This document shows positions 43,582-52,267 of a stretch of 64,000 nt of DNA, in pieces; positions within the stretch are counted from its first letter, which is position 1; every line of letters starts with the position of its first letter. Position numbers and translations under genes: made by a program. Under the pieces are notes generated by a model. That model was given only the letters and a program-made list of their open reading frames with translations. It did not search any database and was not told the DNA's origin. The DNA comes from Pseudomonas saponiphila (GTDB lineage: Bacteria > Pseudomonadota > Gammaproteobacteria > Pseudomonadales > Pseudomonadaceae), in assembly GCF_900105185.1 (NCBI RefSeq), contig NZ_FNTJ01000001.1, positions 496,001 to 560,000 on the forward strand, written 5' to 3'.

Positions 43582-44895
43582 TCAGGCGGATGTCGCGTCG
43601 GCCTTGGGTGTACTGCGCCCTGGCTCACCGGGCGGTGGTGTCTGGATCAGCCACTCCCCGGGCACAGCCTCGATTCGCGGATCAAGGGTTGAGGCCTGCA
43701 CGCTCGGTGGGTGCTCAGGCATCGCCACGTGCTGCCGGGGGGCGTCGTCGACCCGAAACTCCCCGTTGGCCTTTTTCGGTTGTACCCGCCAGACCAACAG
43801 CAGGGCGAACAGCGAAAACACCATGTAGAAGGCGTTGTGCCCGTAGAGGTTCATCAGCGCGCCGCTGAGCAGCGGGCCGAGGCAGGCGCCAACGCCGTGG
43901 GTGGCCAGGAGCATGGCGCTCAGGGCCACGCGCCGAGATTGCTCGATGTGGTCGTTGGCCAGGGCGACCGCCAGCGGGTAGAGGCTGAACAGCAGCAGGC
44001 CGCTGATGCAGGCGAACAGCAGCAACCAGGTGAACGACAAGCTGAACAGCCCCCATAAAGGCACGCTCACCAGGCACAGCAGCAGCGCGCAGGCGCGGAT
44101 CAGCCGCGCGCGGTCGAGGCGATCCGACAGCCAGCCGAGCGGCCACTGGCCGCACAGGCCCGCGAGGATCGCCACGGCGACAAAGGTCCCGGCCTGGGCC
44201 GTGTCCAGGCCGCTCAAGGTGATGAACACCGGTGCCAGGGCATAGAACGAGCCCACCAGCAGCCCGGTGACAAACACCGTGGCCAGGGCTTGCGGCACCC
44301 GGCGCCAGAAGAAACCGATCTGCAGCGGCGCCGCCTCCAGCTTGGCCGGGTGCAGGCGGCGGGTGAGGGCGACGGGCAACAGGCAGGCGGCGAAACACAG
44401 GGCGACGATCAGCAGCGGCTTGAAGTCCAGCTCGGGGCGCCAGATCAGCACGCCCTGGCCGAGTATCAGGCCCAGGGACACCGCCACCATGTAGCCGGCG
44501 AATACCGCGCCGCGCTGCCGGTTGCCGGCCTGCTCGTTGAGCCAGCTCTCGATCACCATGTACTGGTTCATCATCACCAGGCCGGTGATGAAGCGCAGCA
44601 CCAGCCACAACCACAGCGCCTCGAACAGCAGGTGCAGGAGCACGATCATGGTCGCGGCGCCTGCGCAGGCGACATAGGAACGGATGTGGCCCACCGCGGC
44701 GATCATCCGATGGCCGAACTTGGCGCCGCCGACCATGCCGGCGTAATAGGCCGCGGTCAGGCCGCCGATCCACAGTTCGCCGACACCGTCGCCGGTCAGG
44801 CGCAGACCGATAAAACTGAAGAACAGCCCGTTGCCGGTGAGCATCAGGAGGGTGGCGCAGTAGAGTGCGGGGAATGTCAGCAGGGTCAGGTTCAT
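43582..44895 (-). CDS. MFS transporter, YcaD-like
   Basis: 437 residues with twelve predicted membrane helices, starting MNLTLLTFPALYCATLLMLTGNG. The loop between helices 2 and 3 reads GAKFGHRMIAAVGHIRSY, the central repeat loop GWLSDRLDRARLI, both MFS signature-type. The first half and the SWLNEQAGNRQRGAVF segment resemble the YcaD/YfkF group. A ~60-residue hydrophilic C-terminal tail is extra. The substrate is unknown. It follows the LysR gene by 20 bp on the same strand. Confidence 0.85.
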   Translation of the reverse strand: MNLTLLTFPALYCATLLMLTGNGLFFSFIGLRLTGDGVGELWIGGLTAAYYAGMVGGAKFGHRMIAAVGHIRSYVACAGAATMIVLLHLLFEALWLWLVLRFITGLVMMNQYMVIESWLNEQAGNRQRGAVFAGYMVAVSLGLILGQGVLIWRPELDFKPLLIVALCFAACLLPVALTRRLHPAKLEAAPLQIGFFWRRVPQALATVFVTGLLVGSFYALAPVFITLSGLDTAQAGTFVAVAILAGLCGQWPLGWLSDRLDRARLIRACALLLCLVSVPLWGLFSLSFTWLLLFACISGLLLFSLYPLAVALANDHIEQSRRVALSAMLLATHGVGACLGPLLSGALMNLYGHNAFYMVFSLFALLLVWRVQPKKANGEFRVDDAPRQHVAMPEHPPSVQASTLDPRIEAVPGEWLIQTPPPGEPGRSTPKADATSA

Positions 44896-44915
44896 GAGTC
44901 GTCAGGTCAGGGCGG

Positions 44916-45854
44916 TCAAGGACCGGTTTTCTGGGCAAGGTGGGCATGTTCCAGCAGCCATTGGCGAAAGCGGCGCACGGCGGGCGGGGGATTGCGGTGG
45001 TGCGGTTGCATCAGGTTCAGGCGTCCGCGGCTGGGCATGCGCTGCGGTAGCGCGCGTTGCAGGCGCCCGGCGGCGAGTTCGTCCTGCAACAGGCTTTCCC
45101 AGCCCAGGGCCACGCCCTGGCCCATCACCGCCGACTGCATCAGCAACCGATAGCTGTTGGTGCGCAGGGCGTATTGGGGGGCGTGGTAGAGGGCGCCCAC
45201 GGCACTGAACCAGTCGGCCCAGGTCAGCCAGTCGTGATAGTGATCTTCGACGATCAGCAGCCGGTGTTCCTGCAGCAGGTGTTGCGGGTCGCGAATCGGT
45301 CCCTTGCGGCTCAGGTAGTCCGGGCTGCAGACGCAGATCACCTGTTCCCCGGCAAATACCGGGGTCAGCTCCAGGCCCAGGGGCGCCGGCAGCTCGTCCA
45401 GGTGATAGAACAGCCCCAGGTCGTACTCGCTGACATCCAGATGCAAGGGGCTTTCGCTGCAGAGGATGCGGATGTCCAGCTCCGGATACAGGCGCTGGAA
45501 CTCGGGCAGCAGGCGCGCCAGCCAGATCGAACTGATGGTCGGCGTACTGGCCAGGGTCAACTGGCGCTCGGCGCCGCGGCGCCGCAGTTCCGCCGACTCG
45601 CGGTCGAGCTCGCGCAGCAGGCGCTGGATGGTGCGAAAGTAGCGCTCGCCCGCCGGGGTCAGGCTGATGCCCAGGTTGTGGCGATGGAACAGCGGCCGCG
45701 CGAGGTTTTTCTCCAGGCGCTTGATCTGGCGGCTGACTGCGCTCTGGGTCAGGTTCAGTTCCTGGGCGGCCCGGGTAAAGCTCAGATGACGGGCCACCGC
45801 CTCGAAAGGCTGCAGGCAATTGAGGGGCGGCAAGTCGACGTTGCGATGGGACAT
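44916..45854 (-). CDS. LysR-family transcriptional regulator (GcvA-like)
   Basis: 312 residues. N-terminal winged helix-turn-helix FEAVARHLSFTRAAQELNLTQSAVSRQIKRLE (residues ~18-49), then an effector domain with LASTPTISSIWLARLLPEFQ and MGQGVALGWESLL, the GcvA/AmpR-like branch. It lies between the hydrolase and MFS genes and is likely to control this group; an ATTC-N7-GAAT palindrome upstream of the BCCT gene is a good candidate site. Confidence 0.9.
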   Translation of the reverse strand: MSHRNVDLPPLNCLQPFEAVARHLSFTRAAQELNLTQSAVSRQIKRLEKNLARPLFHRHNLGISLTPAGERYFRTIQRLLRELDRESAELRRRGAERQLTLASTPTISSIWLARLLPEFQRLYPELDIRILCSESPLHLDVSEYDLGLFYHLDELPAPLGLELTPVFAGEQVICVCSPDYLSRKGPIRDPQHLLQEHRLLIVEDHYHDWLTWADWFSAVGALYHAPQYALRTNSYRLLMQSAVMGQGVALGWESLLQDELAAGRLQRALPQRMPSRGRLNLMQPHHRNPPPAVRRFRQWLLEHAHLAQKTGP

Positions 45855-45932
45855 GCGGGTACCAGTCTACAGGGGGCGGGCGCTGTGTCCTGCGTCCCGC
45901 CGAGTCTCGGAGATTGGGCATCCTGCCACGCT

Positions 45933-47939
45933 TTACAGCGTGGATCGGGCGATCCGTTTGTGCCACTGGCGTTGATGAATCTGCTGGCCGTCAAGCCTCG
46001 CCACCTGTGTGGCCTGCAGATAGAACCACTGAGTGTCGGCATGCAGGCCCAGGGTGCTGTCCACTTCCACCGACCAGCCCCCACGGCCGACCCGGTAGTG
46101 CCATTGGATGTCGGCCCGGGTCGACAGCGGGTCCCAGGGCCGGGTGCGGTATTGCTCGGTGCAGCGCTGGTCGACCCACAGCCCGTGATCAAGGAAACGC
46201 ATGACGCCCAGGTCGTCGTCGATACGCACGCAGACTTCACCGCTGGCCACGTCTTCGTAGAGGGTGCGCTTGGGGGCGGCCTTGCGGATGATTTCCAGGT
46301 TGGCCGGTGGGGCGCTTTGCGGGGCCTCGAACGGGCACTCCACCGGCTCACCCATGAACACCGGTAACTGTACGCTCTGCACCTCGGGCAGCAGGGTCAG
46401 GGTGGTCAGCTCGCGGGCCGGCCATAGCAGCGGGAAGCTGGCGGTGCTCAACGCCAGGCGCAGGCGATAACCGGCCGGCAGGCGATAGCCGACGTGGTCG
46501 AGGCTGAAGCGAACCTGCAGCGGCGCGCCGGGCTCGGGTGGGTTGGCCACGGCAAAGTCCTCGCGCAGCGACAGGTTCAGAGTGCCATAGGTGATCTGCG
46601 CCACCTGACCGTCCGGGGCCACGGCATTGAGCCGGGCAACGATTTGCCCGCAAGGCCGGTCCGAGGTCAGGCGCAGGTCCAGGCGCACATCGCCCAGCAA
46701 GGCCAGGGGTTCGCTCAAGGGCTGGCTGTCGAAGCACAGCGAATGGGCGTCATCCCGGCGCTGGTCGGTGGGACCGTCCGGGCCGAACCAGATGGCGCAG
46801 TATTCGCCCTGATGCAGGCCGGTGGTCAGGGGCGAGCAGATGCTGCGTTTTTCGCTCAGCGCGTGCTCTCCCGCGCTGAGCCCGCTGGCGCTGAGGCTGA
46901 AGGTCTGCCACTGGATCTGTGGATCGGGCCAGCCGGCGGTCTGCACCCAGACACCCGGGCGCTCGGCGTAGCTGGCCTTGGGCGGCACGGCGTCCTGCAG
47001 GTAGAAGGTGCAGGCCGGCTCGTCCATCACCCCGTTGTCGATGCCCTTGAGCCAGTGGTCCCACCAGCGTTTGGCTTCCTGGAGAAAACCGATGGCTGGG
47101 TTGGGTACGGCAAAGTGCGGGTACTTGTGGATCCAGGGGCCGAGCAGGGCTTTCTTCGGGCCGCCAAGGTGCTGCATCAGGCGCGGCACGCTGTTCTTGT
47201 AGGCATCGCCCCAGCCGCCGACGCAGTACACCGCGGCCTTGATAGCCGCATAGTCCTCGCACACCGAGCCCTGGCGCCAGTAGTCGTCACGGGTCTGATG
47301 CTGCAGCCAGGTTTCGGCCAGCATCGGCATGGCGTCCAGGCGTTGCTGCCATTGCGCCTGCCAGTCCTGTACCAGCAGCGGGTCCGGTACGGCGGCGCTG
47401 AAGTTGAGCATGGTGGCGGCCCAGCCCTGGTTCTCCATCAGCAGGTTGCCGCCCTTGTAATGAATGTCGTCGGCGTAGCGGTCGTCGGTGGAGCACAGGG
47501 TAATGATGGCTTTCAGCGCAGCGGGTTGATGGGCGGCCACCTGCAGGCCGTTGAAGCCGCCCCAGGAGATGCCCATCATCCCCAGGTTGCCGTCGCACCA
47601 GGGTTGGGCGCAGAGCCAGTCGAGCACTTCCAAGGCGTCCTGCTGTTCCTGAGGCAAGTACTCGTCGGCCATCAAGCCCTGGGATTCACCGTTGCCACGC
47701 ATGTCCACGCGCACGCAGGCGTAACCCTGGCCCGCCATCCAGGGGTGAGTCAGGGCGTCACGTACTGCGGTGCCGTCGCGCTTGCGATAGGGCAGGTATT
47801 CGAGAATCGCCGGGTAGCGCCGGGTGCCGGCATCGGCTGGCAACCAGATGCGCGCGGCCAGTTGGGTGCCGTCGCGCAGAGGGATCAGGCAGTGCTCGAT
47901 CTCGCGGATCGGATGGGGAAAGTCGCGGATGACGTCCAT
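45933..47939 (-). CDS. CocE/NonD family hydrolase
   Basis: 668 residues. N-terminal alpha/beta hydrolase: RDGTQLAARIWLPAD, YACVRVDMRGNGESQG and the nucleophile elbow GISWGGFNGLQVAA (Ser in GxSxGG). A C-terminal jelly-roll of the X-Pro dipeptidyl-peptidase type follows (VRLDLRLTSDRPCGQIVARL; LSLREDF; GYRLPAGYRLRLALS). Such enzymes hydrolyse esters or amides, or release acyl groups from amino acids; the substrate here is unknown. With the BCCT transporter and OprD porin it probably handles an imported zwitterionic or acylated compound. No signal peptide, so cytoplasmic. A small hairpin spans its stop codon (45926-45943). Confidence 0.88.
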   Translation of the reverse strand: MDVIRDFPHPIREIEHCLIPLRDGTQLAARIWLPADAGTRRYPAILEYLPYRKRDGTAVRDALTHPWMAGQGYACVRVDMRGNGESQGLMADEYLPQEQQDALEVLDWLCAQPWCDGNLGMMGISWGGFNGLQVAAHQPAALKAIITLCSTDDRYADDIHYKGGNLLMENQGWAATMLNFSAAVPDPLLVQDWQAQWQQRLDAMPMLAETWLQHQTRDDYWRQGSVCEDYAAIKAAVYCVGGWGDAYKNSVPRLMQHLGGPKKALLGPWIHKYPHFAVPNPAIGFLQEAKRWWDHWLKGIDNGVMDEPACTFYLQDAVPPKASYAERPGVWVQTAGWPDPQIQWQTFSLSASGLSAGEHALSEKRSICSPLTTGLHQGEYCAIWFGPDGPTDQRRDDAHSLCFDSQPLSEPLALLGDVRLDLRLTSDRPCGQIVARLNAVAPDGQVAQITYGTLNLSLREDFAVANPPEPGAPLQVRFSLDHVGYRLPAGYRLRLALSTASFPLLWPARELTTLTLLPEVQSVQLPVFMGEPVECPFEAPQSAPPANLEIIRKAAPKRTLYEDVASGEVCVRIDDDLGVMRFLDHGLWVDQRCTEQYRTRPWDPLSTRADIQWHYRVGRGGWSVEVDSTLGLHADTQWFYLQATQVARLDGQQIHQRQWHKRIARSTL

Positions 47940-47987
47940 GGGCTACTCCAGTCGATAAAGGGCCGGCGCCGGGCCGGGCGCGGTGAG

Positions 47988-49289
47988 TCACAGCAGGCTG
48001 AAGGGGTATTCGGTGACCAGGCGGATGTGGTCGACATCGCCGTTCGAGGTTCCGTGGATGCGATAGGTGCCCTGGCGCAGGCTCAGGGACAGGTCCTTGG
48101 CCACGCCGTTCTGCACCCGGTAGCTCAGGTCGATGTCCCGCTCCCAGTGGCGCTCCTTGTCGGCGTAGTAGCGGTAGGGGCTGTCCTGGGGGATCCGCCG
48201 GCCGTCGACATGGCTGCCGCGGATGTAGCGGGTGCCGAAGGACAGGCCGGGCAGGCCCAGGGGCTCCAGGTCGAGGCGATAGCCCAGGCTCCAGGAGCGT
48301 TCGCCGGGGCCGTTGAAGTCGGCGATCAACGAGGCGTTGGCCAGGTAGATCGAGCCGTGGAAGCCGCCGCCGCTCAAGGCCAGGTAGTCGAAGGGCTGCT
48401 GGCCATGGATGCGCTGGTGGGCCAGGGTCACGGTATGTGGACCCTCCTTCAGCGCCAGCGCCGCCGACCAGGCTGTGACCGCGATGTCTCCGGCCAGGGC
48501 CTTGCCGTCGTCCAGGGAGCGATAGAGTTGCAAGTCCAGGTTCAGGCTGCGCCGCGCCTCGGCGTCCAGGGGCTGGTCGAGGTTGAGATTGACGTAGTGC
48601 TGGCGCCACAGGTCCTGGTAGCGCGAGCTGTAGAGCCCCAGCCCGACCTGCGGATGCAACTGGTAGGTGCCGCCCAGATAGCTGGCGTCGCCGCCCTCGA
48701 CCCTGGCGTAGCCAGCGTGGAAACCACCGCGATGACCGGTCTGGTTGAAGTCGCGGGAGGCGCTGAAGTGTCCGCCCTCCAGCAGCAGGCCCTCGACCTC
48801 GCGGCTGCTGAAGGCCAGGCCGGTGGCGGTGGCCGGCATCAGCCGGTTGTCGGCCAGGGCCAGCACCGGGGTCTGTGGCCGCAGGTCGCCGTACTTGAGC
48901 TCGGTATTGGACAGGCGCATTTTCAGCGCGCCCCCGGCGGTGGCCGACTCCCGCTTGCTGCTGCCGTCGCTGTCGCTGACCAGCATCATGGTCCGTGCCC
49001 GGCCACCGCCACTGTCGAGGCGGGTGGCGAAGTAGGCGTGGGCATCCAGGCCCCAGCCCAGGGTGCCCCGGGTGTAGCCGGAGGCGTAGTCCAGTTGCAG
49101 GCCCTGGCCCCACTCGCGGGCGTCCAGGTCCCACTGGCGATGGTCGTTGTTGCGGTAGTTGTTGCGCACCAGGCCGTTGATTCGGCTGTCCTCGACAAAG
49201 CCTCGGGATTGCGCCTGGTTGGCCTGGGCCAGCGCCGGACAGAGCAGCGTCAGGCCCAGGCCGCCCAGGATCAGGAGACGGACGTTCAT
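47988..49289 (-). CDS. OprD-family outer membrane porin
   Basis: 433 residues from ATG 49289; signal peptide MNVRLLILGGLGLTLLCPALA. FVEDSRINGLVRNNYRNND, then ReWGQGLQLDYASGYT, GGALKMRLSNTELKYGDLRP and VDHIRLVTEYPFSLL at the end are typical of the OprD/Occ family. These eighteen-stranded porins import specific amino acids, peptides or carboxylates. Its ATG overlaps the stop of the BCCT transporter gene by 4 bp, so the same solute probably uses both. Confidence 0.92.
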   Translation of the reverse strand: MNVRLLILGGLGLTLLCPALAQANQAQSRGFVEDSRINGLVRNNYRNNDHRQWDLDAREWGQGLQLDYASGYTRGTLGWGLDAHAYFATRLDSGGGRARTMMLVSDSDGSSKRESATAGGALKMRLSNTELKYGDLRPQTPVLALADNRLMPATATGLAFSSREVEGLLLEGGHFSASRDFNQTGHRGGFHAGYARVEGGDASYLGGTYQLHPQVGLGLYSSRYQDLWRQHYVNLNLDQPLDAEARRSLNLDLQLYRSLDDGKALAGDIAVTAWSAALALKEGPHTVTLAHQRIHGQQPFDYLALSGGGFHGSIYLANASLIADFNGPGERSWSLGYRLDLEPLGLPGLSFGTRYIRGSHVDGRRIPQDSPYRYYADKERHWERDIDLSYRVQNGVAKDLSLSLRQGTYRIHGTSNGDVDHIRLVTEYPFSLL

Positions 49290-50857
49290 GGGGTGGGCCC
49301 TCGTGCCGACTGGTTTTCCCCGGGCTGTTGCGCGGGCACCGGCGGTGTCAGCAGGGACGGGTTTTTCATCCAGATGATCAGCGCGCTGCTGGAGAGCAGG
49401 ACGATCAGCATGCCCGGCAGGCCGCCCAGGTTGGAGAGCATCTTGACCCCGTCGATGCCGACGTAGGCCACCATCACCCAGGACACGCAACCGATGATCG
49501 CGCCCCAGATCACCTTGAGCAGCGGGCTGCCGTCCAGATCGGAATCGGCGGTGACCCCGCGACTGCACAGGTTGCCGATGACGTCGGTGCTGGAGTCGGC
49601 AGCTGTGACGAAGGAAATGAAGGCGATGAACAGCAGGAAGGCAATGATCAGGCCGCTCGCCGGCAACTGCTGGAACACCTGGTACAGCACATGCTCCACC
49701 CCCTGCTCGTTGAGCACGCGGTTGAGCAGGCCGTCACCCTGGGCGTCGAAGTACAGGCTGCTGCCGGAGAAGATGCAGATCCACAGGGCGGTGAACAGCG
49801 CCGGGTAGAGCATGGAGATGTGGATGAACTCGCGCACGGTGTAACCACGGCCGATCTTGCCCAGGAACATGGCGCTCACCGGGGCCCAGGCGAACCACAC
49901 CGACCAGTAGAACACCGTCCAGCTCTGGGGCCAGTTGTCGCCGCTGGCCGCGCCGGTGAACAGGCTGCGGCTGAAGAAGCCCTGCAGGTAGACGCCGAAG
50001 GATTCGATACCGAGGCTGAGCATGTACAGGGTTGGCCCGCAGATCAGCACGAACAGCCCCAGGGCCAGCATGATCCAGGTGTTGAAGGTGGAGAACTTGA
50101 CGATGCCCTTCTGCAAGCCGCTGGCGGCCGAGAACACGAAGGTGGCGACGATCACCGCGATGATCAGTCCCAGGCGCAGCGGTGTGGTGTCACCGCCGAT
50201 GTACTGGCTCAGGCCACCGGACAGGGTCAGCGCGCCTGTGCCCAGGGAGGAGGCCATGCCCGCTACCAGGGCGAACATCGCCAGGGTGTCGATCAGTCCG
50301 GCATGGCGTCGGACCCATTTTTCGCCGAGCAGCGGTTGCAGCATGGCGCCGATGGAGAAGTTGCCCCGCAGGTTGTAGAACACCAGGGCGAACACCAGCG
50401 ACGGCACCAGGTAGATGGCGTAGGGCGTGAGGGTCCAGTGCAGGAACATGCTGGACATGGCGAAGTGCTTGGCCTCGCTGCTGCCGGCTTGGATGTTCAG
50501 GCTCGGGGGCGGGCCATACAGGTGATAGAGCGGCTCGGCGGTGGTCCAGAACAGCACGCCGACCGCCAGGGTGGTGCACAGGGCCACCATGAACCAGCGC
50601 CACTTGCTCAGCAGTGGCTTGGCGTCTTCGCCACCGATGCGCACCCGCCCCAGGGGCGAAAAGTAGACGATGGCGGTCAGCATCAAGAGAAAGAAGCTGC
50701 CGGCGCTGAACAGCCAGGAAAAGTTGTCGAGGATGATCCGGTTGAGTTGCCTGCTCACCGCCAGGAAGCCCTGCAGATCAAGGTAACTGGCGATCACCGC
50801 TGCCAGCAGAATCAGGAAGGTGGGCCAGAAGACCCAGGCTCTTAACGGATACTTCAT
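49286..50857 (-). CDS. BCCT-family (betaine/carnitine/choline) transporter
   Basis: 523 residues from ATG 50857 (GGGAG upstream); a longer frame to 51055 has no support. Twelve membrane helices. The segments FWTTAEPLYHLYGPP and WTVFYWSVWFAWAPVSAMFLGK contain the conserved Trp motif of the BCCT family, and GRGYTVREFIH follows it. The glycine betaine pathway uses these transporters, but the actual solute is not determined. First gene of a four- or five-gene minus-strand unit. Confidence 0.92.
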   Translation of the reverse strand: MKYPLRAWVFWPTFLILLAAVIASYLDLQGFLAVSRQLNRIILDNFSWLFSAGSFFLLMLTAIVYFSPLGRVRIGGEDAKPLLSKWRWFMVALCTTLAVGVLFWTTAEPLYHLYGPPPSLNIQAGSSEAKHFAMSSMFLHWTLTPYAIYLVPSLVFALVFYNLRGNFSIGAMLQPLLGEKWVRRHAGLIDTLAMFALVAGMASSLGTGALTLSGGLSQYIGGDTTPLRLGLIIAVIVATFVFSAASGLQKGIVKFSTFNTWIMLALGLFVLICGPTLYMLSLGIESFGVYLQGFFSRSLFTGAASGDNWPQSWTVFYWSVWFAWAPVSAMFLGKIGRGYTVREFIHISMLYPALFTALWICIFSGSSLYFDAQGDGLLNRVLNEQGVEHVLYQVFQQLPASGLIIAFLLFIAFISFVTAADSSTDVIGNLCSRGVTADSDLDGSPLLKVIWGAIIGCVSWVMVAYVGIDGVKMLSNLGGLPGMLIVLLSSSALIIWMKNPSLLTPPVPAQQPGENQSARGPTP

Positions 50858-50994
50858 CAGTGAGGCACTCCCGTTGCTTATCTTTTTTATGGCCAGGCGA
50901 GGCCGCAGTTGCAGGGCGCCGCAGTGCAGCGCTGCGACGGTCCTAGATAAGCGTTGAGCGGCGTGCGGTAGCAATCGACTAATGGGTATGGGGT

Positions 50995-51011
50995 CATTCC
51001 CTGAGGGAATG
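50995..51011. promoter_or_regulatory. LysR-type operator-like palindrome
   Basis: CATTCCCTGAGGGAATG is an 8-bp perfect inverted repeat around one central base and contains ATTC-N7-GAAT, the form of many LysR-regulator sites. It lies 137 bp upstream of the BCCT start codon and could be the site of the LysR protein encoded at 44916-45854. Confidence 0.55.
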
Positions 51012-51198
51012 CGCGATGGCACCAGGCCGCCAGGGGTGATGGGCGCAACAGGCATTCCAGAGCGCTCGCCGCCGGGGCGATCGGAGGCTGTCGGCGATTG
51101 GCGGCAAGACCCTTGCGAGTGCCGGAGAGGCGGATCCTGTGGGGCAGATTCGTACTTGAACTAAGGCTGTTTCTTGTCGAACGGCGGAAAGCGTAAAT

Positions 51199-51220
51199 GG
51201 TGGCTGAAAGCCACCTTTTT
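51199..51220 (+). terminator. Rho-independent terminator in the leader of the mag operon
   Basis: GGTGGCT-gaa-AGCCACC followed by TTTTT is a compact 7-bp stem and T-run on the plus strand. No annotated plus-strand gene ends here, so it must end a small RNA or act as an attenuator in front of magA. Confidence 0.75.
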
Positions 51221-51438
51221 CGGCGTGTGTAATGTCGCCGTAATGGCATTTGCCCTGCGGGTTTCAGCGGGGTGTCGATTGCCGTGCAAAATCCCGGTCC
51301 GGCAATTGTGTAACAGACGGCAAATCGCTAATCTGCGGCCTTTCCGACGCCCGCACTCGCTGGGCCGTTTTCCGAATGTTTGCAGCCGCGCCGAGGATCT
51401 GGCGCCAGGGTTTTCCCATGCATGGCAGGACGCAGTAC

Positions 51439-52230
51439 ATGCGCGTTTTCTCCTCCCTTCTGCTGACCTTGCTGCTGGCCGGCACGGTGCTCGCCGAGCC
51501 CTCCGCCGAGCTGCAGGAACCCCTGGCCGGCTGGCGCTATTCCGGCTTGCTGGACCGTACCGAGCAGGACCGTGTGGCCTATCCGACGCCACCCATCGAT
51601 CGCGGCATCCAGCGCAATCGCACCCTGATCGAGGGCCAGCTCAAGGCCATCGGCCATTTGCGCCAGCCCCACAGCCTGTCGGTCAACGGCAACCCGCTGA
51701 ATCTGTACACCGACGAACAGGGTCGCTTCGCCCGCCCTTACGCGTTCGGCGCCGGTTCCAACAGCGTCGAAGTGCGCAGCTCCGAGGGCAAGTCCCTCAA
51801 GCGCGTGCAGTTCTACGAAGCCAATCAGAACAAGACGCCGCCGCGGATCCGCGTGGTGCTGGGCTGGGACGATCCCAAGGCCGAGCTGGACATGCACATC
51901 ATTACCCCAGACGGCCAGCATGCGTTCTTCGGCCATCCCGGCCTGACCAATGGCGGCGGCCTGGACCCGGACGGCGTCGACGGCCCGGGCCCGGAAATGT
52001 TCACCATGACCGCGCCGCTGCGGGGCACCTATCTGATCTACGTCAACTACTGGGGCAACTTCGGCAGCGGCGGGTACAACTTCGACGAAGGCAGCAATCA
52101 GAACGAGGTGATCACCTCGCAGATCAACCTGATCCTTAACGAAAACACCGTCGATGAGAAACGCGAGACCTTTATCGTGCCCATGCGGGCCATCGGCGAC
52201 CTGTTGCTGGTCAAGTCTTTCAACTATTGA
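51439..52230 (+). CDS. magA: MagA: DUF2135 protein of the alpha-2-macroglobulin operon (YfaP-like)
   Basis: 263 residues from ATG 51439 with signal peptide MRVFSSLLLTLLLAGTVLA. An Ig-like region (SLSVNGNPLNLYTDEQGRF ... NSVEVRSSEG) is followed by the DUF2135 domain with RVVLGWDDPKAELDMHIITPDG and GGGLDPDGVDGPGPEMFTM, in which the acidic residues probably bind calcium. In-frame ATG 51418 is an alternative start. A paralogue, MagF, closes the operon. In P. aeruginosa the mag products sit in the periplasm and form a complex with MagD. Confidence 0.85.
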   Translation: MRVFSSLLLTLLLAGTVLAEPSAELQEPLAGWRYSGLLDRTEQDRVAYPTPPIDRGIQRNRTLIEGQLKAIGHLRQPHSLSVNGNPLNLYTDEQGRFARPYAFGAGSNSVEVRSSEGKSLKRVQFYEANQNKTPPRIRVVLGWDDPKAELDMHIITPDGQHAFFGHPGLTNGGGLDPDGVDGPGPEMFTMTAPLRGTYLIYVNYWGNFGSGGYNFDEGSNQNEVITSQINLILNENTVDEKRETFIVPMRAIGDLLLVKSFNY

Positions 52231-52267
52231 ACATCCCGCACCACGGATGAATTGGGCTTTGTGAATC

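Larger units (their letters stand above)
50858..51438. other. Control region between BCCT unit and mag operon
   Basis: About 580 bp with no convincing gene. It holds an operator-like palindrome (50995-51011) near the BCCT side, a plus-strand intrinsic terminator (51199-51220) that has no gene in front of it, and the 220-nt leader of magA. A 60-codon frame at 50982-51164 has no ribosome site and is not called. Confidence 0.6.

Noticed and set aside
50982..51164. 60-codon frame between the BCCT and mag genes
   Set aside because: No ribosome site and overlaps the operator-like palindrome; a non-coding transcript is more likely.
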